From Bog-159 sp963707465 (GTDB taxonomy: Bacteria; Acidobacteriota; Terriglobia; Bryobacterales; Bryobacteraceae), in contig CAVPQK010000015.1 in the NCBI GenBank assembly GCA_963707465.1, positions 1,736,001 to 1,800,000 of the forward strand: a stretch of 64,000 nt of DNA, written 5' to 3'. Position numbers and translations under genes: made by a program. Position 1 is the stretch's first letter, and every line of letters begins with the position of its first letter. Below the pieces are notes generated by a model. That model saw only the letters and a list, made by a program, of their open reading frames with translations. It was not told where the DNA came from and made no database searches. Shown one piece after another: positions 44,601 to 53,308 of the stretch.

Positions 44601-44792
44601 TTGCTGCTCCACCTCCTCCGCCGCGCGGCCCGGCCATTGCGTGATGATCTGAACGTAGTTATTAGCTACGTCCGGATAAGCTTCGATGGGCAGATTCTTG
44701 AATGAAATGACGCCCCAGGCAAACAACAGAATAGCGAGCGCCACCACCAGCAGCCGGTTATTCAGTGAGAAATCAACGAGGCGGCGAATCAT
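41649..44792 (-). CDS. Heavy-metal efflux RND transporter (CzcA/CusA family)
   Basis: Inner-membrane proton-driven pump of 1047 residues that, with adaptor and outer-membrane channel, expels metal cations such as Co, Zn, Cd, Cu or Ag. HME-RND features: N-terminal VDFSLNNRLLVVALAILLFA, periplasmic porter motifs, and the proton-relay helix ALDFGMVVDGAVVMVENIVR near residue 400 with the paired Asp and Glu used by CzcA-type pumps. GSEFLPHLDEGAIWARG and SVSSGVGFLALFGVCVQTGV mark the second half. It is the last large gene of the unit outer-membrane channel / adaptor / KDPG aldolase / pump. Metal specificity cannot be settled from motifs I can see. Confidence 0.9.
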   Translation of the reverse strand: MIRRLVDFSLNNRLLVVALAILLFAWGVISFKNLPIEAYPDVANNYVQIITQWPGRAAEEVEQQVTIPIEIVMNGLPHLEHLRSTSLFGLSSVMLVFDDASDNDWNRSKALERLSEVTLPENLQPQIGTDYSPVGQIYWYSLRSTNPEYDLMELKALEDWVLEKQFKSVPNVVDVSSFGGITREYQVAIDPNKLVEYALSIGDVEQQLTNNNVNAGGSFIQQGLQQVNVRSIGLFDNVQDIGKTVLKTQNGTPIHVRDIATVMQGPKIRLGRIGQAIHRKDGKIVEDDDVVEGIVLMRKGAESDATLEGIHAKVDELNHHILPKGVQVVPFLDRSDLVHFTTHTVLHNLTEGIILVAIILFMFLGNARGALIVAITIPFSLLFASICLDLRHIPANLLSLGALDFGMVVDGAVVMVENIVRHLGHQGGPPRPVVERIREAAHEVQRPVFYAIGIIITAYLPIFTLQSVEGRLFKPMAWTVAFALAGALLFSMVLAPVLASLAFGQHTREWRNPVLAWLIGRYRVTLRHAVRARWVTAGIAVISLAVAGWLASSGLIGSEFLPHLDEGAIWARGTLAPSTGPDEGNRLMTQARIILASFPEVTQVVSQVGRPDDGTDTTGFFNTEYFVDLKPKDQWRTVFREDKVELIAAMDRELEKIPGVLWNFSQPIADNMEEAVSGVKGELAIKIYGDDLATLEATGDQIVNVMRNIKGIEDLGLFRVIGQPNLNFTVDRDAAARYGLNVSDVQDAIQTAVGGNAVSQVLQGERRYDLVPRYTAPYRDTKEAIENVRLLAPTGERVSLAQLSKVEVKDGASEIYREANSRYVAIKYSVRGRDLGSTVQEAIRDVDKQVKLPEGYTINWAGEYASQQRSQKRLMIVLPITILVIFIILYTMFHSFKWATLMLANIAMAPLGGLLALLITGTHFSVSSGVGFLALFGVCVQTGVIMLEYINQLRARGHSVMDAAVEGAVLRLRPIMMTTLVATLGLLPAAMSRAIGSDSQRPFAIVIVGGLMVAMMMNIFLLPTLYVWVAGDQDVLPTPETEFEESV

Positions 44793-44801
44793 CGGTTATC
44801 T

Positions 44802-45479
44802 CTATCGGAACGTCACCACATTGGCCGACGGCGTATGCGTGCGCGCGTTCTTCACAATGCCCATGAACCGGTGCGCCAGTTCCAGAATCCATTCCTGTTT
44901 GCGCAGGCGAATCGCTTCTTGGGTGATCAATTCCCTGCCCACACCGATGGCGCTGGCTCCCGCGGAAATGTAATGGCCGGCCGTGTGCTGCTGCACGCCG
45001 CCTCCCGCGATCAGGCGAATCTGCGGCAAGGCTGTCTTCAGCGCCCGGATGTAGCTGTCCCCGCCCAGCGGCGCGCAGGGAAACACCTTGACAAAATCGG
45101 CGCCCGCCTTCCATGCATCGATGATCTCGGTCGGCGTCAGTGCGCCTGGCAGCACCAGCACGCCTTCCTCCACGGCCAGCCCCACCACGGCCGCGTCCAT
45201 GCCGGTGCTGGTAAGGAATCGCGCCCCTGCGTCCAGCGCGCGCCGTGCCGTGTCCGCATCCAGCACCGTTCCGGCGCCCACCACCTTGTCCGGAAAGTCC
45301 CGCAGCAGCGCGGTAATCAACTCCAGTCCGCCGGGGACGGTCAAAGGGATCTCCACAATTGGCAACCCGGCGCGGAACACCGCTTCCACGGCAAAACGCG
45401 CATCTTCGATCGAAGAAAGCCTGATCGCGGGAATGATGCCGAACTCTTCAATGCGTGCGCGGACTTCCTCTTTCGTCAT
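44802..45479 (-). CDS. eda: KDPG/KHG aldolase
   Basis: A 225-residue class I aldolase of the Entner-Doudoroff type that splits 2-keto-3-deoxy-6-phosphogluconate (or 4-hydroxy-2-oxoglutarate) to pyruvate and a second product. Key points: GIIPAIR at 14-20, catalytic Glu in IVEIPLTVPG (residue 43), GAGTVLD at 68-74, Schiff-base Lys 131 in ADFVKVFPCAPLGG, and phosphate-binding IAGGGVQ. It lies inside the efflux operon, 11 bp after the adaptor stop and 9 bp before the pump start, which is unusual for a central-metabolic gene. The edd partner is not in the window. Confidence 0.9.
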   Translation of the reverse strand: MTKEEVRARIEEFGIIPAIRLSSIEDARFAVEAVFRAGLPIVEIPLTVPGGLELITALLRDFPDKVVGAGTVLDADTARRALDAGARFLTSTGMDAAVVGLAVEEGVLVLPGALTPTEIIDAWKAGADFVKVFPCAPLGGDSYIRALKTALPQIRLIAGGGVQQHTAGHYISAGASAIGVGRELITQEAIRLRKQEWILELAHRFMGIVKNARTHTPSANVVTFR

Positions 45480-45490
45480 GATGGCTCCAC

Positions 45491-46633
45491 TTATTGTTCC
45501 GCGGTGGCTTGCAAAACGAGAGCGTTCGAAACTACCTGTTGGCCCGGCTGGATGCCCACGACCTCCTGCAGATTGCCCGGCAGCATCTTTCCGCCGGTCA
45601 CCTCCATGCGCCGGAACTGCCCCCCATCCGCCGGCACGTAGACCCAGTCGCGGTCATGCAGATGCAGGACTGCCGCCGCCGGCACCGTGGCGTGCGCCTC
45701 TTTCTTTAAGCCATGGAATGTCGCGGTGACAAACATGCCGACCCGCATCAATCCCGGATTCGCCAACTCCAGCCGGACCTTGGCCGTGCGCAGGTTGGGG
45801 TCTAGAACCGGGCTGATATTGCCGATGCGCCCCTTGAAAGCCTGCTTCGGATACGCGTTCAGCTTGACCTCCGCGTACTCGCCCAGGTGTACTTGCCCCA
45901 GGTCGTTCTCGTACACATCGCAGAGAATCCAGATATGCGAGAGATCCGAGATCGTGAATGGGTTGGGAGAGGCCAACCCCTGCACGCCGGCCGCGTTGGT
46001 CACTTGCTGGTCGGTGATCACCCCCGCCACCGGCGCCCGCACTTCCACAATGGCCGATGGGTGATCCGGATCGGCGCCCAGCACCCGCAAGTGATCGAGC
46101 GTGGTCTTGACGGTCACCTGAGCCTTCGTCTCGGTGTCCTGCGCCACTTCCAGATCCTTCTGCGCGATCGCCCCCTTCTCGAAGAGAATCTGGGAACGGT
46201 TCAGTTGCGCCTTGGCCAGCGTTTCGTCGGCCAGAGCCTGCTCGTAATCCGAGTACGCCCCGGCGATATCGGCGCTTTGCACCTTCATCAGGAGTTGGCC
46301 TTTGGTTACCGTATCGCCCAGGCGGGCCAGCACCTCGATCACCCGGCCTGATGCCAGCGTAATCACCGGAATCGTCCGCGAGACATCCGGGCTGACCACG
46401 CCAGTGACGTTTAATTCCGGCGCCGCATCGATGCGGCCCGCGGTGGCCAGCGGGAATTTTCCGGGGTCGTCCACTTTGAACAGACCCGCGCCTTGGACGT
46501 GCTCCACGTCGGCTGGCGGCGGCGCCTCGGCTTTGGGATCGGGCTTGCCTTGCGCGCTGCAGCCCGCCAGCGCTAAGACCACCGACGCCAGCGCCACACA
46601 CCCGATTGGAAGACTCAGTTTCCGCCGTCTCAT
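45491..46633 (-). CDS. RND efflux periplasmic adaptor (CzcB-like), lipoprotein
   Basis: Membrane-fusion protein of 380 residues. N-terminus MRRRKLSLPIGCVALASVVL ends in LALAGCSAQG, a lipobox, so probably lipid-anchored. Order of parts: barrel-sandwich half (GRVIEVLARLGDTVTKGQLL), an alpha-helical hairpin (AGAYSDYEQALADETLAKAQ ... DLEVAQDTETKAQV), second sandwich half (VRAPVAGVITDQQV), beta-barrel (AEVKLNAYPKQAFKGRIGNI) and membrane-proximal end (VGIQPGQQVVSNALVL). Links the RND pump to the outer-membrane channel. ATG overlaps the stop of the channel gene (ATGA). Confidence 0.9.
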   Translation of the reverse strand: MRRRKLSLPIGCVALASVVLALAGCSAQGKPDPKAEAPPPADVEHVQGAGLFKVDDPGKFPLATAGRIDAAPELNVTGVVSPDVSRTIPVITLASGRVIEVLARLGDTVTKGQLLMKVQSADIAGAYSDYEQALADETLAKAQLNRSQILFEKGAIAQKDLEVAQDTETKAQVTVKTTLDHLRVLGADPDHPSAIVEVRAPVAGVITDQQVTNAAGVQGLASPNPFTISDLSHIWILCDVYENDLGQVHLGEYAEVKLNAYPKQAFKGRIGNISPVLDPNLRTAKVRLELANPGLMRVGMFVTATFHGLKKEAHATVPAAAVLHLHDRDWVYVPADGGQFRRMEVTGGKMLPGNLQEVVGIQPGQQVVSNALVLQATAEQ

Positions 46634-47915
46634 TGAATCACCTCACGCCCCACCGCGAGATTCAACTGACTCGCGGCGGATAAGTAAGTGCCCACCAGGT
46701 TCAGATAACTTACCTGCACCGCCCGGTAATCTCTCTGGGCATCTAAGTAGTCGACCAACGCGGCCTGTCCGTGCTGGTACGAAAATGCGATCGTGTCGCG
46801 TACTCTGGCCGCGGTTGCCAGAAATTTGGTTTTATACGGCCGCAGCAGTGTCACTGTGCTGACCAGGGTGGCGTACGCCGTATCCACGTCGCTGAAAACC
46901 TGTGCCTCGGCCGCGTCCCGCAGCCTTTCGTTGCGCGTAATGTCTACTCTCGTGCGCGCTTTTTCCCCTTGATTCTTATCGAAGATCCGCAACGGAATGC
47001 TCACGCTCGCGCCAATCGTGTTGTTGTCGTAAGGATTGTTGAACGAAGGGTTGTGCGTCACCCAAATGCTGAACGTCGGATCGGTCGAGCCGTTGGCCAC
47101 CGCCAGCTTGTAATCGGTTTGCGCTTTCTCGACCGACTCCACGGCGGCTTTCAGATCCGGACGCTCTTCCATGGCCATCCGCCGCAGTTCTTCCGGCGGT
47201 GGAATCTTTCCCCGAAATCGAAGGGCCCCTGCACATCGAATTGCTCGATCGGCGTCCGGTCGTTCAGCAACTGCAGCAGTTGGATCTTCGCCGTCCGCAG
47301 GTTCACTTCGGCGGTTTGCAGATCGGACTGGTACGTGGGGAGTTGCAGCTCCAGGCGATCCAGATCCACGCGCGCGATATCGCCCGCTTTATAGCGCTCC
47401 TCGCTGATTGAGAGCGCATGCTCGTAGTAAGCCAGGTTCTCCTTCGCCAGGTCCCGCACAGCCTTGGCCTGCAGGGCCTGCACAAACGCTCCGCGCAAGG
47501 TGAAGACCAGATTCCGTTCCTGGTCGGCGAATTGCGATTGCACAATGGCGGTGCCCTTTTGCGCGCTTTCCAGACGCAGTTCCCGCTTGTGCTGGCGTTC
47601 GTGCAGGTAGCTGATGTTGGGTGAGAATTGCGTGCCGGCGAACGGCTGCCAGACTCCTTGATATCGCGAGATTTGAGTCCCATCCGTCGAGAAGGTGAAA
47701 TCCGGGTTGGGACGCAGGAAAGCCGTTATCTCTTCGTCCCGCGATTCCTCGATGCCGATCCGGGCCGCTCGCAAGGTGGGATTCGATGTTTCAAATTCAT
47801 CCCGCGCCTCCTGCCAGGTCATCGTCTTCGGCGCGGCCGTCTGTCCGGAGATCCCTCCGGCAAAGCAGCTCGCAAACAGATATCCCATCGACAGCCGCCG
47901 TAAAAGGCGCTGCAT
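46630..47915 (-). pseudogene. Outer-membrane efflux channel (CzcC/TolC family), frameshifted
   Basis: Two overlapping frames encode the halves of one TolC-family protein. The first, from ATG 47915 (strong ribosome site GGGAGGTGAT), has MTWQEARDEFETSNPTLRAA and runs to DVQGPFDFG. The second continues KIPPPEELRRMAMEERPDLK, then TYLSAASQLNLAVGREVIQ. The break is at the four-C run 47210-47213 on the plus strand: one extra base there would restore the frame as FGGKIPPPEEL. Restored length would be about 428 residues, normal for CzcC. It heads the metal-efflux operon. Either the channel is inactive here, or the run is a sequencing error; a homopolymer makes error quite plausible. Confidence 0.8.
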
Positions 47916-48073
47916 ATCACCTCCCTAACGATTTGGCCGGGTGTCTTGTGTCCATGCGGAAGAATTTCATCTGCCGACGCGGAAGACTGGGGTGCCTCTT
48001 GGGCGAGCGAACACCTCAAGTCTCTTCATCCTATCATGACCGTGATCGGTTCGCCTATCTTTCGATTGCGCCA

Positions 48074-48102
48074 AGTCTATCCTTTAGGCCTGGCAATTCC
48101 AA
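48074..48102 (-). promoter_or_regulatory. Possible sigma70-like promoter for the metal-efflux operon
   Basis: On the minus strand TTGGAA and TAGACT are 17 bases apart, about 160 bases before the channel gene start. Each box matches the consensus at four of six positions. The rest of 47916-48206 holds no gene I can support. Confidence 0.25.
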
Positions 48103-48206
48103 AGCATCGCATCATAGCCATTTGGAATATGTAAAAAAGTTGTTAAAGGGATATTGGGGTAACGTACGTGTACTTCATGGCTGCCGGCTGTTCCAACCCG
48201 CCGCCG

Positions 48207-48290
48207 TGTCCACCATCGTCAGCTTCAGACCAACTTGTGTCTGGCTCGTTTTATCTGCGTTCATCCGCGTTCATCTGCGGCCCATCGGGA
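48207..48290. repeat. Dispersed intergenic repeat, CACCATCGTCAGC / ATCnGCG type
   Basis: Starts GTCCACCATCGTCAGCTTCAG, passes through CTCGTTTTATCTGCGTTC, ATCCGCGTTC and ATCTGCGGCCCATCGG. Same order of blocks as 3194-3286 and the 162-bp tandem units. Located upstream of the DUF1080 gene. Confidence 0.8.
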
Positions 48291-48322
48291 GAGATTAAGC
48301 CGCTAACTGTCCCGCGCGGTGC

Positions 48323-48328
48323 TAAAAT
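48323..48328 (+). promoter_or_regulatory. -10-like hexamer TAAAAT before the DUF1080 gene
   Basis: TAAAAT ends eight bases before the ATG at 48337 with no Shine-Dalgarno between, as in other presumed leaderless genes here. Confidence 0.4.
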
Positions 48329-48336
48329 CGGGCCAA

Positions 48337-49095
48337 ATGCGAATCCGATATTTGCTGCCCTTGGCCCTGACCGCCTTAGCCGCTACCGTCCCCGTGATCA
48401 AGTGGAAGACTGGCGACCGCAGCCGGCCTTTGCCCGCCATGCTGACTCCCGGCGAACCCAGCACCCAGGAGCATGCCGGCACCGCGCCTTCCGACGCCGT
48501 GCATCTCTTCAACGGAAGGGATCTTTCCGCCTGGCAACAGCGCAATGGGAAGCCCATCGCCTGGAAGCTGCGCGACGGCTACTTCGAAGTCGCCCCCGGC
48601 ACCGGCGACATTGTCACCAAACAGCCCTTCGGAGACTGCCAGTTGCACGTCGAGTGGGCCACCCCCAGCTCGCCCCACGGCACCGATCAGGAGCCGGGCA
48701 ACAGCGGCGTGTATCTGCACTCCTTGTACGAAATCCAGGTGCTCGAATCCAACCGCAACAAGACCTACGCCGACGGCCAGGCCGGCGCAATCTACTGCCA
48801 GTATCCGCCGCTGGTGAACCCCGCCCGTCCCCCTGGCGAGTGGCAGACGTACGATATCGTCTTCCACGGCCCCCGGTTCGCGGCCGATTCGAAGCTCCTG
48901 CAGCCGGCCACGGTCACTTTACTCTTCAACGGCGTGTTGGCGCAAGATCACGCCATGCCCACCGGCCCCACGGATTACATGAAGCGCCCGCCCTACAAAG
49001 CGGGGCCGCCCAAGCTGCCGCTCCTTTTGCAGGACCACGGCCAGCCCGTGCGCTATCGCAACATCTGGATCCGGGAGCTGCCCGAGCCGGAATAA
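48337..49095 (+). CDS. DUF1080 / 3-keto-disaccharide hydrolase-family protein, secreted
   Basis: About 252 residues, exported (MRIRYLLPLALTALAATVPV). The concanavalin-like DUF1080 domain covers most of the protein: VHLFNGRDLSAWQQRNGKPI, WKLRDGYFEVAPGTGDIVTK, FGDCQLHVEWATPSSP, GNSGVYLHSLYEIQVLES, GAIYCQYPPLVNPARPPGEW, and the C-terminal LLLQDHGQPVRYRNIWIREL. Members with known activity hydrolyse 3-keto-glycosides; many are only binding modules. Probably part of extracellular or periplasmic carbohydrate breakdown. Start chosen for the signal peptide and the upstream -10 box. Confidence 0.85.
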   Translation: MRIRYLLPLALTALAATVPVIKWKTGDRSRPLPAMLTPGEPSTQEHAGTAPSDAVHLFNGRDLSAWQQRNGKPIAWKLRDGYFEVAPGTGDIVTKQPFGDCQLHVEWATPSSPHGTDQEPGNSGVYLHSLYEIQVLESNRNKTYADGQAGAIYCQYPPLVNPARPPGEWQTYDIVFHGPRFAADSKLLQPATVTLLFNGVLAQDHAMPTGPTDYMKRPPYKAGPPKLPLLLQDHGQPVRYRNIWIRELPEPE

Positions 49096-49136
49096 GTGGG
49101 GCAGGCCCCCGGCCTGCGCGGGGCTCCCAGCCCCGC
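49096..49136. repeat. Hairpin element, GTGGGGCAGGC type
   Basis: GGGGCAGGCCCCCGGCCTGC and GCGGGGCTCCCAGCCCCGC are two adjacent hairpins. It starts at the DUF1080 stop and may serve as its terminator. Near-copy of 26185-26227. Confidence 0.75.
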
Positions 49137-49167
49137 AAGTGGCGGCCTGGGATGTAACAGGCGAACC

Positions 49168-49425
49168 TCAGTAACTCCGCCCGGCTCGCGCCGGAGAGTC
49201 ATGCGTGAGTTGGCTCCGCCGCAAATACTCCCGCAACAGAATCATCTTGTGTTCCCTGTCGCCGAAGCAGTCCGCAGACGCGCGATCGATCTGCGCGAAC
49301 GCCGCAATGCAGTCGGAGTCCAGAATGCAAGCGCCCAGGAACTCGGCTATATATTGCAATTCATCTCTGGAGAGTCCCTGCAGGAATTTCCGCGCCTTCT
49401 TCTGAAATCGCTCCCCGGCGCACAT
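49168..49425 (-). CDS. Small hypothetical soluble protein
   Basis: About 85 residues from ATG 49425 (MCAGERFQKKARKFLQGLSR), with DELQYIAEFLGACILDSDCI and DREHKMILLREYLRRSQLTH. Helical and charged, protein-like throughout. A longer frame to 49548 exists but its extra N-terminus overlaps the helicase promoter region and looks non-coding; a TTG start at about 49443 is also possible. No family recognised. Convergent with DUF1080 and divergent from the helicase. Confidence 0.5.
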   Translation of the reverse strand: MCAGERFQKKARKFLQGLSRDELQYIAEFLGACILDSDCIAAFAQIDRASADCFGDREHKMILLREYLRRSQLTHDSPARAGRSY

Positions 49426-49571
49426 CGTGATCGCGGATATCAAGACTGCTCTCAACCCCGAACTCCTGTCTCTAGGCGAATCATAACACCGGCGAATGTC
49501 AATTATGCCGAAAAGGAAGGCCGCATGCAAGGGCCGCACCGTCGCCACGCTACAATCGAATTAACCCTGGC

Positions 49572-51510
<1,939 letters not shown>

Positions 51511-51518
<8 letters not shown>

Positions 51519-51882
51519 AGTTTCCGTGGAAGAGACCTTCGCCGCCGGGCACGCGCTGCGGAATTACAAGGGCAAATGCGAAAATGTGCACGGCCACAAC
51601 TATCGTGTGCAGGTGATGTTCTCCGGCCCGGAGCTGGATTCCATCGGCCTGCTGGTGGATTTCGTGACCGTGAAGAAGCTGATGCGAACGGTCGTAGACC
51701 GCCTCGATCACCAATTTCTAAACGATCTGGCGCCCTTCGATGTGCTCAACCCTTCCGCCGAAAACGTGGCCAAGTACTTCTACGACGAGATCAGCCGCGA
51801 TCTCGGGCAGAGTACTCCCGTGAAACTGGGACAAGTGCGGGTCTGGGAGACCGACACCTCCAGTGCCACCTACCGGCCGTAG
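51511..51882 (+). CDS. queD: 6-carboxy-tetrahydropterin synthase (QueD family)
   Basis: A 123-residue zinc enzyme of the PTPS/QueD family that makes 6-carboxy-5,6,7,8-tetrahydropterin from dihydroneopterin triphosphate on the way to queuosine. Zinc ligands His 14 (FAAGHALRN), His 27 and His 29 (NVHGHNY); catalytic Cys 24 in GKCENVHGHNY matches QueD rather than classical PTPS. LDHQFLND and the Glu of RVWETDTSS complete the site. ATG at 51511 has an excellent GGAGGAG site and overlaps the helicase end by eight bases, so expression follows the helicase. Other queuosine genes (queC, queE, queF) are not in the window. Its stop overlaps the convergent ferredoxin gene by 13 bases. Confidence 0.9.
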
Positions 51883-52130
51883 TAAGCGGCGTTCTTGGCG
51901 GTGAATTCCGACCACTTCTCCGGCAGGTCGTCGAGCGCGAAGATCGCCGATACCGGGCAAACCGGCACGCAGGCGCCGCAGTCGATGCACTCGACCGGGT
52001 CGATGTAGAGCAATTCCGCGTCCGCGTAGGCCGCTTCATCCTTTTTGGGATGGATGCAGTCCACCGGACAGGCGTCCACGCAGGCGGTGTCTTTGGTTCC
52101 GATACAGGGTTCTGCTATTACGTATGCCAT
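51870..52130 (-). CDS. Ferredoxin, 7Fe/8Fe type
   Basis: An 86-residue bacterial ferredoxin. First cluster region MAYVIAEPCIGTKDTACVDA then CPVDCIHP; second cluster CIDCGACVPVCPVSAI, which has the full CxxCxxCxxxCP pattern. The first region has CxxxxxxxCxxxCPxxC, as in FdxA-type proteins that carry one 3Fe-4S and one 4Fe-4S cluster. Soluble electron carrier; partner unknown. It is followed downstream by queD in the opposite orientation (13-base overlap) and preceded by the tandem repeat array. Confidence 0.9.
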   Translation of the reverse strand: MAYVIAEPCIGTKDTACVDACPVDCIHPKKDEAAYADAELLYIDPVECIDCGACVPVCPVSAIFALDDLPEKWSEFTAKNAAYYGR

Positions 52131-52200
52131 GGATATATTTTCCGGTTAGAGATCGACCATAGCATAGGGCTGAGGGGAAAAACAAGGCGGGGTGTGCAAT

Positions 52201-53289
52201 CCTGGCGTACGCGTACTTGTGTACACCATCGCCAGCATCAGGCCACTCCCGCATTGCTCGTTTTATCCGCGTTCATCTGCGTTCATCTGCGGCCCGTATC
52301 GGTTTTTGATTTTGACGCCCGGATTGTGCGCCAAAGGCTCCTGGCACATCAGCTCGCTGGATCCTGGCGTACGCGTACTTGTGTAAACCATCGTCAGCAT
52401 CAGGCCACTCCCGCATTGCTCGTTTTATCCGCGTTCATCTGCGTTCATCTGCGGCCCGTATCGGTTTTTGATTTTGACGCCCGGATTGCGCGCCAAAGGC
52501 TCCTGGCACATCAGCTCGCTGGATCCTGGCGTACGCGTACTTGTGTACACCATCGTCAGCATCAGGCCACTCCCGCATTGCTCGTTTTATCCGCGTTCAT
52601 CTGCGTTCATCTGCGGCCCGTATCGGTTTTTGATTTTGACGCCCGGATTGCGCGCCAAAGGCTCCTGGCACATCAGCTCGCTGGATCCTGGCGTACGCGT
52701 ACTTGTGTACACCATCGTCAGCATCAGGCCACTCCCGCATTGCTCGTTTTATCCGCGTTCATCTGCGTTCATCTGCGGCCCGTATCGGTTTTTGATTTTG
52801 ACGCCCGGATTGCGCGCCAAAGGCTCCTGACACATCAGCTCGCTGGATCCTGGCGTACGCGTACTTGTGTACACCATCGTCAGCATCAGGCCACTCCCGC
52901 ATTGCTCGTTTTATCCGCGTTCATCTGCGTTCATCTGCGGCCCGTATCGGTTTTTGATTTTGACGCCCGGATTGCGCGCCAAAGGCTCCTGGCACATCAG
53001 CTCGCTGGATCCTGGCGTACGCGTACTTGTGTACACCATCGTCAGCATCAGGCCACTCCCGCATTGCTCGTTTTATCCGCGTTCATCTGCGTTCATCTGC
53101 GGCCCGTATCGGTTTTTGATTTTGACGCCCGGATTGTGCGCCAAAGGCTCCTGGCACATCAGCTCGCTGGATCCTGGCGTACGCGTACTTGTGTACACCA
53201 TCGTCAGCATCAGGCCACTCCCGCATTGCTCGTTTTATCCGCGTTCATCTGCGTTCATCTGCGGCCCGTATCGGTTTTGATTTTAACGC
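52201..53289. repeat. Tandem array of 162-bp units (six full plus one partial)
   Basis: Units begin with CCTGGCGTACGCGTACTTG at 52201, 52363, 52525, 52687, 52849, 53011 and 53173, so the period is exactly 162 bp. Units differ at only a few positions (for example GCCAGC/GTCAGC, GTAAACC/GTACACC, ATTGTGCG/ATTGCGCG, CCTGACA/CCTGGCA). Each holds the dispersed CACCATCGTCAGC / ATCnGCGTTC element and then CGCCCGGATTGCGCGCCA with GGCTCCTG and CATCA, which repeats the 3' end of the neighbouring ligase gene at 53368-53404 with about four mismatches in 37. Because 162 is divisible by three, long frames cross the array; I regard these as artefacts. Confidence 0.95.
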
Positions 53290-53308
53290 ACCCGTACGAT
53301 CGCCGTCC

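Noticed and set aside
52201..53289. Tandem array considered as a CRISPR
   Set aside because: The whole 162-bp unit is conserved, with no variable spacers, and no cas genes are near.
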